Shown here: positions 1 through 11,941 of the stretch, piece by piece
How positions within the stretch are numbered: the first letter of the stretch is position 1
Layout of the letters: every line of letters starts with the position of its first letter
Source: Terriglobia bacterium
GTDB taxonomy: Bacteria > Acidobacteriota > Terriglobia > JAJPHL01
Length of the DNA stretch: 64,000 nucleotides
Reading direction: 5' to 3'
Assembly (NCBI GenBank): GCA_021325275.1
Contig: JAJPHL010000032.1
Span: forward strand, 62,001 to 126,000
Program-made: the position numbers and the translations under genes
Notes under the pieces: model-generated
What the model was told of the DNA's origin: nothing
Database searches by the model: none
What the model saw: the letters and a program-made list of their open reading frames with translations, nothing else

Positions 1-1
1 C

Positions 2-1753
2 GCCGCCGGCGTCACTTCCACAACGGCCACCGGAGTTTGGGGAGCGTTCGCGCTCGAGACGACCGATCTTAAAACGTTCACGTTTGCCAGTTCACTCGGA
101 TATCCAGCGCCTTCGCCGCTCATGAGCGCCGGGAGAACCTTCAGTAAATGCGACACCACCGGTAATACCGGATTCGACGAGAACTATGCGGCTCCCGGAT
201 CCGTGCTTCAGGATCCCACGCTGCCTGCCGGAAACCTGATCATGTTGTATGAAGCGGAAAACCATTGTCCAGGCGGCGTCTTTCAACAGCCGTTTTACGC
301 CACGGTGGGATTCATGCGATCTTCCGACAACGGCAAAACATGGCCGGATGTGCAACCGGGCCCTCTGGGCGGATCGACGCGATTCCCGGTGGTTCAGAGT
401 CCCGATCCGCAGCCGACTAGCGCCCACGGGTATTTGGGCAATGCGATCCCCAGCGGATTCATCGACAGGACCGCCACCGGCGATTACTATCTCTACGTCA
501 CTTATGATTATTTCTCCACCAGCGGCCAAGCGATTCGCGTGGCGCGCGCCAAACTCGGCACGAATCCGCTGACGTTTCAGAAGTGGTACAACGGCTCCTT
601 CAGCCAACCCGGAATCGGCGGCCTGGATAGCGACGTCTTCCCGGCGGGAGCGTGTTCGGGACAGCAGACCAGCAGCGAAATCAATTACAACGACGACGTC
701 GGTCTCTACATTTTGATTTTCAGGTGCAACAGCGGGCCCTCCGATGCGCGCGTCGGCGGATGGTATTACTCCACCGCCACCAGTCTCGATCAACAGAACT
801 GGACCGCGCCGCAGTTGATCGCGAACTCCGTCTACCCGCTAACGTCGCCTTGCCCGGGGTCAACTACCGGCAACGACTTCGATGGCTTCTATCCCTCCAT
901 GATGTCGCCGGGAGCCGCGGCAGGACATACCAAGCTGACGGGAACGATTTTCTTCACGCACGTGGCGTGCGACTTGAACTCGCGACAATTCCTATCGCGA
1001 ACATTCACGATCACGGCGCTGCCGGTTTCACCGATCCCGAGCGGGGGCATCGTGAACAACGCCAGCTACACGGCAGGAACTACGCCGCTGGCGCCCGGAT
1101 CGATCGCCGCTATCTTCGGAACGAGTCTCACCGACGGCACTTCATGTCTTCCACCGAAGTGTTTTCCCTCGTTTGACGGCAACGGAAAACTGAACACCAC
1201 GATGGCCAACTCGCAAGTCTTGATCAACGGCGTGGCTGCGCCGCTTTTCTACGCCTCGCCGGGACAAACCGGCGTGCAGATTCCGTTCGAAACCACGGGC
1301 ACGTCGGCGACGGTCGCCGTCACGATTGCCGGACAAGCCACTGCGCCGGTCACGCTGCCGATCGGCACGGTCTCCCCTGGCATTTTCACTGTGACCGCGG
1401 ACGGCAAAGGCGCGGGAGCGATCACCCACGCCGACGGATCCGCAGTGTCGGCGGCGAGTCCTGCGAAGCGGGGCGAAGTGGTAATTGTCTATGGCACCGG
1501 GCTTGGTGCGGTGTCGCCGGCGGTCGCGACCGGTGCCTTGCCCGCCGGGGTGTCTACGTCAACTACCAGCGTAACGGTCACTTTCGGCACCATCACGGTG
1601 ACTCCCGACTATGCCGGCTTGGCGGGGTGTTGTGTCGGCCTGAATCAAATCAACGTCAAGGTTCCGGCCGGCGCTACAGTCGGCAATTCCATACCTTTAG
1701 TATTGAACACCGGAGGCAAAACGTCGAACTCGGTGACGATCGCCGTGCAGTAG
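2..1753 (+). CDS. Exported sialidase/BNR-like protein with C-terminal TIGR03437 module, 5' partial
   Basis: The reading frame of ORF 122..1753 stays open to base 2, so the gene starts before the window. The C-terminus 'NNASYTAGTTPLAPGSIAAIFGTSLTDG...VVIVYGTGLGAVSPA...NSVTIAVQ' matches the TIGR03437 pattern. Confidence 0.8.
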   Translation, partial: AAGVTSTTATGVWGAFALETTDLKTFTFASSLGYPAPSPLMSAGRTFSKCDTTGNTGFDENYAAPGSVLQDPTLPAGNLIMLYEAENHCPGGVFQQPFYATVGFMRSSDNGKTWPDVQPGPLGGSTRFPVVQSPDPQPTSAHGYLGNAIPSGFIDRTATGDYYLYVTYDYFSTSGQAIRVARAKLGTNPLTFQKWYNGSFSQPGIGGLDSDVFPAGACSGQQTSSEINYNDDVGLYILIFRCNSGPSDARVGGWYYSTATSLDQQNWTAPQLIANSVYPLTSPCPGSTTGNDFDGFYPSMMSPGAAAGHTKLTGTIFFTHVACDLNSRQFLSRTFTITALPVSPIPSGGIVNNASYTAGTTPLAPGSIAAIFGTSLTDGTSCLPPKCFPSFDGNGKLNTTMANSQVLINGVAAPLFYASPGQTGVQIPFETTGTSATVAVTIAGQATAPVTLPIGTVSPGIFTVTADGKGAGAITHADGSAVSAASPAKRGEVVIVYGTGLGAVSPAVATGALPAGVSTSTTSVTVTFGTITVTPDYAGLAGCCVGLNQINVKVPAGATVGNSIPLVLNTGGKTSNSVTIAVQ

Positions 1754-1818
1754 GCGTCCCGTTCCTTTTGATCGTTCTATTTAAGTAATTGAAAACAAAA
1801 GGTATTCTCGTTCCGCGC

Positions 1819-1846
1819 TTGACATCCCGCCATTTTGCCCTATACA
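1819..1846 (+). promoter_or_regulatory. Sigma-70 type promoter upstream of dprA
   Basis: TTGACA (1819-1824), 16-nt spacer, TATACA (1841-1846), 13 nt before the ATG at 1860. Confidence 0.6.
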
Positions 1847-1859
1847 TTCAAAGGACCCG

Positions 1860-3050
1860 ATGGTTTCCAGCACCGCCCAATCGCCGGACCCAGACCAACA
1901 AGCTGGGGCGAATTTGGCGCTTGATTGGCTGGCGTTGAAGCTGTCGCCGGGTCTGGGCACTCGGTTGGCCGCGCGATTGGCCAGGGCGTTTGGCGATCCT
2001 CGGGCCGTGTTCCAGGCGAGTCCCGGAGCGCTCGAACCGCATGGAGTGCCGCCACTTGTCGCGCGTCAGATGACCGCGTCGCCGGCTTACGAAGAAGCAC
2101 AGCGGGAGTTGGAGAAGGCCCGGAAAGAGGGCTGCGAGATCGTCACCTACAGCGACGATCGCTACCCCGAGTTGCTCCGCCAGATTTTCGATCCGCCCGT
2201 TGTCCTGTACTGCCGGGGCAATCTGGAGTTGCTGACGGCGCCGGGAATTGCAGTGGTTGGTGCGCGCAAGCCCACGCCGTATGGACTCGCGGTGGCCGAA
2301 AGACTCGCCGCGGATCTGGCGGCGCGCGGTCTGGTGATCAACAGCGGGCTGGCGCGCGGCGTGGACACGGCGGCGCACAAAGGCGCGCTCGATTCCGGCG
2401 GCGGACGCACGATCGCGGTACTGGGATGCGGAATCGATCAATGCTATCCCAGCGAGAACAAGCGGTTGAAGGCGCGCGTCGAGCAATTGGGCTTGGCGAT
2501 CTCCGAGTTTCCGATCGGAGCCTTTGCGGCGCCGCAGAATTTTCCGATCCGCAATCGCGTGATCAGCGGATTGTCGTTGGGCGTGCTGGTGGTGGAAGCG
2601 GCGCAGTATTCCGGATCGCTGATCACGGCACGCTTGGCCTTGGAACAGGATCGCGAAGTGTTTTGCGTGCCGGGAAACATCACGAATCAATTCAGTTGGG
2701 GACCGAACACGCTGATCAAGCAAGGGTCCAAGCTGGTGATGGAATGGCGCGATGTGATGGACGAACTTCCGGGCCCAATTCGTCAAGCACTTATGGTGCG
2801 GATGGCGGAGGGCGATGCAACCAACGGTGTGGCTGGCGCATCTGAGTTCACCGAAGGGCTGACCGGCGTGGAGCGGTCGCTGTGCACGCTGTTGAAAGTG
2901 GAAGAAGCGATGCAGATTGACTCGATTCTGGAAAAAATGCCCGAGCACTCGCCGTCCGAAGTGCTGGCCGGATTGCTGGAATTGGAAATCAAAGGCCTGG
3001 CCCGGCAGTTGCCGGGAAAAAATTTTGTGAAAGCGTTAGTGAGAGTTTAG
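1860..3050 (+). CDS. dprA: DNA-processing protein DprA/Smf
   Basis: Rossmann-like DprA core 'GIAVVGARKPTPYGLAVAERLAADLAARGLVINSGLARGVDTAAHKGAL...GGRTIAVLGCGID..YPSENKRL'; lies directly upstream of topA. Confidence 0.95.
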   Translation: MVSSTAQSPDPDQQAGANLALDWLALKLSPGLGTRLAARLARAFGDPRAVFQASPGALEPHGVPPLVARQMTASPAYEEAQRELEKARKEGCEIVTYSDDRYPELLRQIFDPPVVLYCRGNLELLTAPGIAVVGARKPTPYGLAVAERLAADLAARGLVINSGLARGVDTAAHKGALDSGGGRTIAVLGCGIDQCYPSENKRLKARVEQLGLAISEFPIGAFAAPQNFPIRNRVISGLSLGVLVVEAAQYSGSLITARLALEQDREVFCVPGNITNQFSWGPNTLIKQGSKLVMEWRDVMDELPGPIRQALMVRMAEGDATNGVAGASEFTEGLTGVERSLCTLLKVEEAMQIDSILEKMPEHSPSEVLAGLLELEIKGLARQLPGKNFVKALVRV

Positions 3051-3109
3051 CTGGAACGCAGCCCGCGTAGCAGGCGGAATATCTGTAGCCCGCAGCTTGC
3101 ACTTTGGGC

Positions 3110-3140
3110 TACCAATATGTCGCCGGCTTCGCCGGCTGTT
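3110..3140. repeat. Intergenic hairpin element (ATATGtC-GCCGGC-TTC-GCCGGC)
   Basis: Perfect 6-bp inverted repeat 3122-3127/3131-3136 preceded by AATATG. Related copies at 34701-34722 and 39341-39368. Confidence 0.5.
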
Positions 3141-3159
3141 GAGGGTTGATCGGAAAATC

Positions 3160-5706
3160 ATGGCAAAGAAGACAGCAACGAAAGCGAAAGCCGCGAAGAC
3201 AAAAGCCGCGGTGGAAGAAATAGAAATTGAAGTGCCTGAGCCGAAGGCCGGGCGTGGAAAAACGTTGGTGGTGGTCGAATCGCCCACCAAGGCCAAGACC
3301 ATCCTGAAGTACCTGGGCCCGCAGTTTGTCGTGAAGGCGTCGATCGGGCACGTGAAGGATTTGCCGAAGAAAACGCTGGGCGTGAATGTGGAAAAAGGTT
3401 TCCGCCCCACGTATGAAGTAATCGCGACGAAGAAAAAAATTATCGCCGAACTGAAAGCCGCCGCGAAAGTTGCCAAACAAATCTTCCTGGCGGCCGACCC
3501 CGACCGCGAAGGCGAAGCCATCTGCTCGCATTTGGCCGAAGAACTGGGCGACAAGAAAATCGGCAAGCCGATCCGCCGCATTCTGTTTCAGGAAATCACC
3601 AAGTCCGCCGTTCAGGCGGCCGTTGCGAATCCCGGCGACATCAACGAGCACTTGGTCGACGCGCAGCAAACCCGCCGGATTCTCGATCGACTTGTCGGAT
3701 ACCAAGTCAGCCCGCTGTTGTGGGACAAAGTGCGCCGCGGAATTTCCGCGGGACGCGTGCAGACGGTCGCGCTGCGCCTGATCGTGGAGCGCGAAGCGGA
3801 GATTCGCGCGTTTCAAGCGCGCGAGTATTGGACTGTCGACGCCGATCTCGAAGCGGGATCGCCGCCGCCGTTCACCGCCCGGCTCATCAAGAAAGCCGGC
3901 GAAGCCATCGACATCACCAATGAAGAGCAGGCGCGGGCGCTTGAAAAAGAGCTGAACACGCTGCCGTTCGTGGTGTCGAGCGTCACCACGCGCGAAAAAC
4001 GCCGCAATGCTTATCCGCCGTTCATCACCTCCAAGCTGCAACAGGATTCCTCGCGCAAACTGCACTTCAGCGTGAAGCGCACCATGGTGATCGCGCAACG
4101 ATTGTATGAAGGCGTGGAGCTCGGCGAAGAAGGCGCGACGGGCTTGATCACCTACATGCGCTCGGATTCCACGCGCGTCGCCGATTCCGCGCTTACCGAA
4201 GTGCGCGACTTCATCGGCACGGAACTTGGCACAACCTATTTGCCCGAGAAGGCCAACGTTTACAAAACGAAAAAAGACGCGCAGGACGCGCACGAAGCGA
4301 TCCGGCCGACGTCGGTGCTGCGCACGCCCGATTCCGTGGCGAAATATTTGTCCGAGGACGAACTGAAACTCTACCGGCTCATCTGGCAGCGTTTTGTCGC
4401 ATCGCAGATGCTTCCGGCAATCTTCGACCAGACCTCGATCGACATCAATGCCGGCGACAATTTGTTCCGCGCCACCGGATCGGTGCTGAAGTTCGATGGA
4501 TTCCTGAAGGTCTACGAGGAAGCGAAGGATCAAGCGGACGAAGAAGACGAAGAACGCAAGCATTCGCTGCCGGCAGTGACCGAGGGCGAGCGCCTGAAAC
4601 TCGCGGCGTTGAAACCGGAACAGCATTTCACCGAACCGCCGCCGCGCTACAACGAAGCCACGCTGGTGAAAGACCTGGAAGAAAAAGGCATCGGCCGCCC
4701 GTCCACGTACGCGAGCATCCTGAGCGTGATTCAGGATCGCGAGTACGTGGAGAAGCGCTCCAACCGTTTTTATCCGACCGAGCTCGGACAGGTGGTATGC
4801 AATCTCCTCGTCGACAATTTCGCGGACATCTTCGACTTCGCCTACACGGCGCGCATGGAAGAAGAACTCGACGAAATCGAGGACGGCAAACTCACGTGGA
4901 CCGTCGCGCTGGAGGAGTTTTACGAAAAATTCCAAAAGGATTTGAAGAAAGCCACGCGCAACATGCAGGACATCAAGCGCATGGAAAAACCCACCGACCA
5001 GATTTGCGAGCGTTGCGGCAAACCGATGGTCATCAAGTGGGGGCGTCACGGCAGTTTCATCGCCTGCACCGGATATCCGGAGTGTACGAACACGCGCGAA
5101 CTCGAAACCGACGTGACCGATCTGCCGGAACTCAAAAAAGGTGAAGTCGTCGAAGCCAACGCCGAGGATCGCGGCGCGTGCGTGAACTGCGGGCGTCCGA
5201 TGCAGTTGAAGCGCGGACGCTTCGGACAATTCCTTGCGTGCACCGGATATCCCGATTGCAAGACCACGCAGCAACTGGGTCAAGCGCAGCGCAAGCCGGA
5301 CGTGATGCTGGAAGAAGAGTGTCCAAAGTGCGGCAGCAAGTTAGTCGTCAAGGACGGCCGCTTCGGCGAATTCACGGCGTGCAGCTCGTATCCGAAATGC
5401 AAGTACGTGAAGCACAAAACGGTCGGTGTGGCGTGCCCGAATCCCGGATGCACGGGCGAGCTGGCGGAACGGCGGACGGGGAAGGGCAAGATCTTCTACG
5501 GCTGCGTGAATTATCCGAATTGCGATTTCACGACGTGGAATCGGCCGATCCCGGAGAAATGTCCCGAGTGCGGTAGTCCCTACATCGAGGAAAAACGCAG
5601 CAAGGCGGGCGCGTTCCGCGTGTGTCCGAACAAGGATTGCAAGTACAAGGAACAAATTGAGGAGACGGTGGAGAACGTCGAGGAAGTGGCTCCCGTTCCG
5701 GCGTAA
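3160..5706 (+). CDS. topA: DNA topoisomerase I, with multiple C-terminal Zn-ribbon modules
   Basis: Toprim 'KTLVVVESPTKAKTILKYLG', 'DPDREGEAI', active-site region 'GLITYMRSDSTRV' and five C-terminal Cys-rich fingers. The ORF track begins at 3097, but MAKKTATKAK at 3160 is the likelier start. Confidence 0.95.
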   Translation: MAKKTATKAKAAKTKAAVEEIEIEVPEPKAGRGKTLVVVESPTKAKTILKYLGPQFVVKASIGHVKDLPKKTLGVNVEKGFRPTYEVIATKKKIIAELKAAAKVAKQIFLAADPDREGEAICSHLAEELGDKKIGKPIRRILFQEITKSAVQAAVANPGDINEHLVDAQQTRRILDRLVGYQVSPLLWDKVRRGISAGRVQTVALRLIVEREAEIRAFQAREYWTVDADLEAGSPPPFTARLIKKAGEAIDITNEEQARALEKELNTLPFVVSSVTTREKRRNAYPPFITSKLQQDSSRKLHFSVKRTMVIAQRLYEGVELGEEGATGLITYMRSDSTRVADSALTEVRDFIGTELGTTYLPEKANVYKTKKDAQDAHEAIRPTSVLRTPDSVAKYLSEDELKLYRLIWQRFVASQMLPAIFDQTSIDINAGDNLFRATGSVLKFDGFLKVYEEAKDQADEEDEERKHSLPAVTEGERLKLAALKPEQHFTEPPPRYNEATLVKDLEEKGIGRPSTYASILSVIQDREYVEKRSNRFYPTELGQVVCNLLVDNFADIFDFAYTARMEEELDEIEDGKLTWTVALEEFYEKFQKDLKKATRNMQDIKRMEKPTDQICERCGKPMVIKWGRHGSFIACTGYPECTNTRELETDVTDLPELKKGEVVEANAEDRGACVNCGRPMQLKRGRFGQFLACTGYPDCKTTQQLGQAQRKPDVMLEEECPKCGSKLVVKDGRFGEFTACSSYPKCKYVKHKTVGVACPNPGCTGELAERRTGKGKIFYGCVNYPNCDFTTWNRPIPEKCPECGSPYIEEKRSKAGAFRVCPNKDCKYKEQIEETVENVEEVAPVPA

Positions 5707-5729
5707 TTCAACCGTGCTAGAGTAATCGC

Positions 5730-6242
5730 ATGGCAACCACGGCGCTCATTTCGGTGGAAGAATACCTGTCGACGAGTTATCAGGACGGAGATCGCGAATT
5801 TGTCGACGGCGCGGTGGTGGAGAGAAACGTGGGTGAATATCAACACTCAGACGTACAAACAGCTATAGCCTTTTGGCTTCGGGGTCACATCAAAGCGTAC
5901 CGCACGGTGGTTGAGTGCCGACTGCGGATCCGAACATCGCGGTACCGCATACCGGACGTCATGCTGGTCGAGAAGCATGGACCGGCAAAGCCAGGGCCTG
6001 TTACCGAAGTGCCATTTCTTGTGGTCGAAGTGCTTTCGCCTGACGATCGCGCCTCCGATATGCGCGATAAGATCGCCGACTATCGGTATTTGGGTGTCAA
6101 ATACATTTGGGTGGTCGACCCCCGCGCACAATCAGCCGACATCTACACGGCCGAAGGCAGTCGCACGGTCACCGACGGCGTTCTCCGCACCGAAAACCCC
6201 CCGATCGAAGTCCCGTTCTCCGAAATCTTCGAGACGGAATAA
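5730..6242 (+). CDS. Uma2-family (DUF820) putative restriction-endonuclease-like protein
   Basis: 'SVEEYLSTSY.DGDREFVDGAVVERNVGEYQHSDVQ...YRIPDVMLV...PFLVVEVLSPDDRASDMRDKIADYRYLGVKYIWVVDP' is a typical Uma2 pattern. Confidence 0.9.
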   Translation: MATTALISVEEYLSTSYQDGDREFVDGAVVERNVGEYQHSDVQTAIAFWLRGHIKAYRTVVECRLRIRTSRYRIPDVMLVEKHGPAKPGPVTEVPFLVVEVLSPDDRASDMRDKIADYRYLGVKYIWVVDPRAQSADIYTAEGSRTVTDGVLRTENPPIEVPFSEIFETE

Positions 6243-6243
6243 C

Positions 6244-9798
<3,555 letters not shown>

Positions 9799-9834
9799 AT
9801 TTGTATCTTCGGCCCCCGGCGGCCCGGTGATCTG

Positions 9835-9846
9835 TGACGGCCGTCA
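9835..9846. promoter_or_regulatory. Perfect 12-bp palindrome TGACGGCCGTCA in the divergent nifJ / M20 intergenic region (possible operator)
   Basis: Exact palindrome read directly from the sequence, located between divergent start codons. Confidence 0.3.
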
Positions 9847-9889
9847 ACTTGGTGTGTGACCGCGCGGCGTCTTGTGGTACCTTCCTTCC

Positions 9890-11296
9890 ATGTTTCGCTT
9901 CAGCTTTGTCATCCTCGCCGCCACCGCTATGGTGTCGGCACAAGCGCCCCTCGACTGGAAGGCCCTGGAACCTGAAATCTTCGAGCATTACGCCAACCTG
10001 ATTCACATCGATACCAGCGCGCCTCCCGGCAACGAGACCAAAGCCGCCGAGTACATCAAGGGCGTCCTCGCGAAGGAGGGCATTCCCGCGCAGATTTACG
10101 AAATGGAGCCGGGACGCGGCAACTTGGTCGCGCGACTCAAGGGCAACGGCTCGAAAAAGCCCATCGTGATCATGGGACACCTCGACGTGGTCGGCGTGCA
10201 GCGCGAAAAATGGACCGTCGAACCCTTTGGACCGGTTAGAAAAGATGGATTTGTCTACGGCCGCGGATCCATCGACGACAAAGACAAAGTGACATCCGCG
10301 CTGATGACGTTCCTGCTGCTGAAGCGCCGGAACGTCCCGCTCGATCGCGACGTGATCTTGATCGCCGAGGCCGGCGAGGAAGGCGATTCGCGGGTGGGAA
10401 TCGGCTATCTCGTCGCCCAACACTGGGATGAAATTGCGTGCGAGTACGCGCTCACCGAAGGCGGCACGATGTCGGCGCGCGACGGTCAAGTGCGCACGGT
10501 GGAAATCGCCACGACCGAAAAAGTGCCGCGCGGAACAAAACTTATTGCGCATGGAGAAGCCGGCCACGGATCGCGTCCGCGGCTCGACAACGCGCTGGCG
10601 CATCTCGCCGCGGCGGTCGCGAAAATCGCGGCGAATCAGCCGCCGATGCGGCTCACCGATACGACCCGCGCGTATTTCGAGCGCCTTGCCTCGATCAGCG
10701 CGCCCGAGGACGCGCAGCGCTATCGCGACATCGCCGATCCCGCGCGCGCCGCGGCGGCCGAAGCGTATTTCGCACGCAACGAATTGACGCACTACTCGAT
10801 CCTGCGCACGTCGGTGGTGCCTACGATTCTCAAGGGAGGTTTCCGCTCGAACGTCATTCCGTCGGAGGCGGAAGCAACGCTCGACGTCCGCGCGCTGCCC
10901 GACGAGGACATGCCGAAATTCTACTCGTGGCTGAAGAATCTGATCGACGATCCGGCGGTAGAGATTGTTCAAACAGCCAACGCCGGACGTCAGCCCGGCC
11001 CGCCGTCGAGCCACACCAACGAAATGTTCCATTCGTTTGAAGCGGTGCAACGCGCCATGTTCCCAGGCGCGATCACGCTGCCCTCGATGCTGACCGGCGC
11101 AACCGACAACGCGCAACTTCGCGCCAAAGGCGTGCAGGCGTACGGATTCGGTCCCATCGTCGACGAAAAAGACGCGTCGGCCGGCGGCGGCGCGCACGGC
11201 GACGATGAGCGCTTGCGCGAGGCGTCGCTGTACAAAGAAGTGGAGTTTCTGTTCCGCAGCGTGCTGCCGGTTGTTTCGTCAACAAGAAAAGAGTAA
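9890..11296 (+). CDS. M20/M25/M40-family metallopeptidase, exported
   Basis: Signal peptide MFRFSFVILAATAMVSAQ; 'PIVIMGHLDVVGVQREKWTVEPFGPVRKDGFVYGRGSIDDKD' and 'AEAGEEGDSRVG' metal-ligand motifs. Confidence 0.92.
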   Translation: MFRFSFVILAATAMVSAQAPLDWKALEPEIFEHYANLIHIDTSAPPGNETKAAEYIKGVLAKEGIPAQIYEMEPGRGNLVARLKGNGSKKPIVIMGHLDVVGVQREKWTVEPFGPVRKDGFVYGRGSIDDKDKVTSALMTFLLLKRRNVPLDRDVILIAEAGEEGDSRVGIGYLVAQHWDEIACEYALTEGGTMSARDGQVRTVEIATTEKVPRGTKLIAHGEAGHGSRPRLDNALAHLAAAVAKIAANQPPMRLTDTTRAYFERLASISAPEDAQRYRDIADPARAAAAEAYFARNELTHYSILRTSVVPTILKGGFRSNVIPSEAEATLDVRALPDEDMPKFYSWLKNLIDDPAVEIVQTANAGRQPGPPSSHTNEMFHSFEAVQRAMFPGAITLPSMLTGATDNAQLRAKGVQAYGFGPIVDEKDASAGGGAHGDDERLREASLYKEVEFLFRSVLPVVSSTRKE

Positions 11297-11400
11297 ATGC
11301 AACCGCCGATAAACGCCGATCAGACAAAGGATCGTTGTTGGACGAACCGAGAGCCTGTTGCGTTCGGCCAGCAACCAGCACCAGCTACCAGAAACCGTTC

Positions 11401-11889
11401 TTAAGCGGCCATGGCCCGTGCCGCGAGCGGCAGCATCATCGGCTCCACGAGCCAGCGAAAATCGCTGAAGCTCATGCGAATCGTTTCGCGATGCGTGCCC
11501 GCATTGAAGACAATTTCATTGACGCCGCCGGGATCCCACGCCAATTCGGGATCGACGTACACGGGCATGCCGTAGAGATTGCCGAAGGGCGGCATCGCGC
11601 CCGTTTCCGAGTCGGGGAACAAACTATTGAACTCGGCTTCGGTGGCCAGTCGCGCGCACGGCAAGTTGAGCGACTCGCGCACCGCCCGCATGTTCACGTG
11701 ACGCGGCGCCGGCAGCACGACCATCAGGAATTGTCCGTCGGATTCCACGATGATGGTCTTCGCCATCATGCGTCCGGGCACATGCTCCGCGGCCGCCACC
11801 TGCTGTGCGGTGTAAGCGGTGCGATGGATGTGGGTTTCGTAGGGAACGCGCTGCTGATCCAGGAACCGTTTCAGCCGGAGGGAGATCAT
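11401..11889 (-). CDS. YbaK/ProX-type aminoacyl-tRNA deacylase domain protein
   Basis: 'MISLRLKRFLDQQRVPYETHIHRTAYTAQQVAAAEHVPGRMMAKTIIV...PPFGNLYGMPVYVD...IVFNAGTHRETIRMSFSDF'. Start assigned to the ATG at 11889. Confidence 0.88.
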   Translation of the reverse strand: MISLRLKRFLDQQRVPYETHIHRTAYTAQQVAAAEHVPGRMMAKTIIVESDGQFLMVVLPAPRHVNMRAVRESLNLPCARLATEAEFNSLFPDSETGAMPPFGNLYGMPVYVDPELAWDPGGVNEIVFNAGTHRETIRMSFSDFRWLVEPMMLPLAARAMAA

Positions 11890-11941
11890 AGCAAAGTCCT
11901 CCTTTCGTCTCTTTCTCCATGCTACACCCGTTCCGACTCCC

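Noticed and set aside
3109-5283. 724-aa minus-strand ORF opposite topA
   Set aside because: Shadow ORF of a GC-rich gene: Arg/Phe/His-rich translation with no domain sense; topA on the other strand is unambiguous.
5730-6242. Uma2-family protein as evidence of a restriction or defence system
   Set aside because: Uma2/DUF820 genes are often scattered and solitary; no methylase or other defence gene is adjacent.
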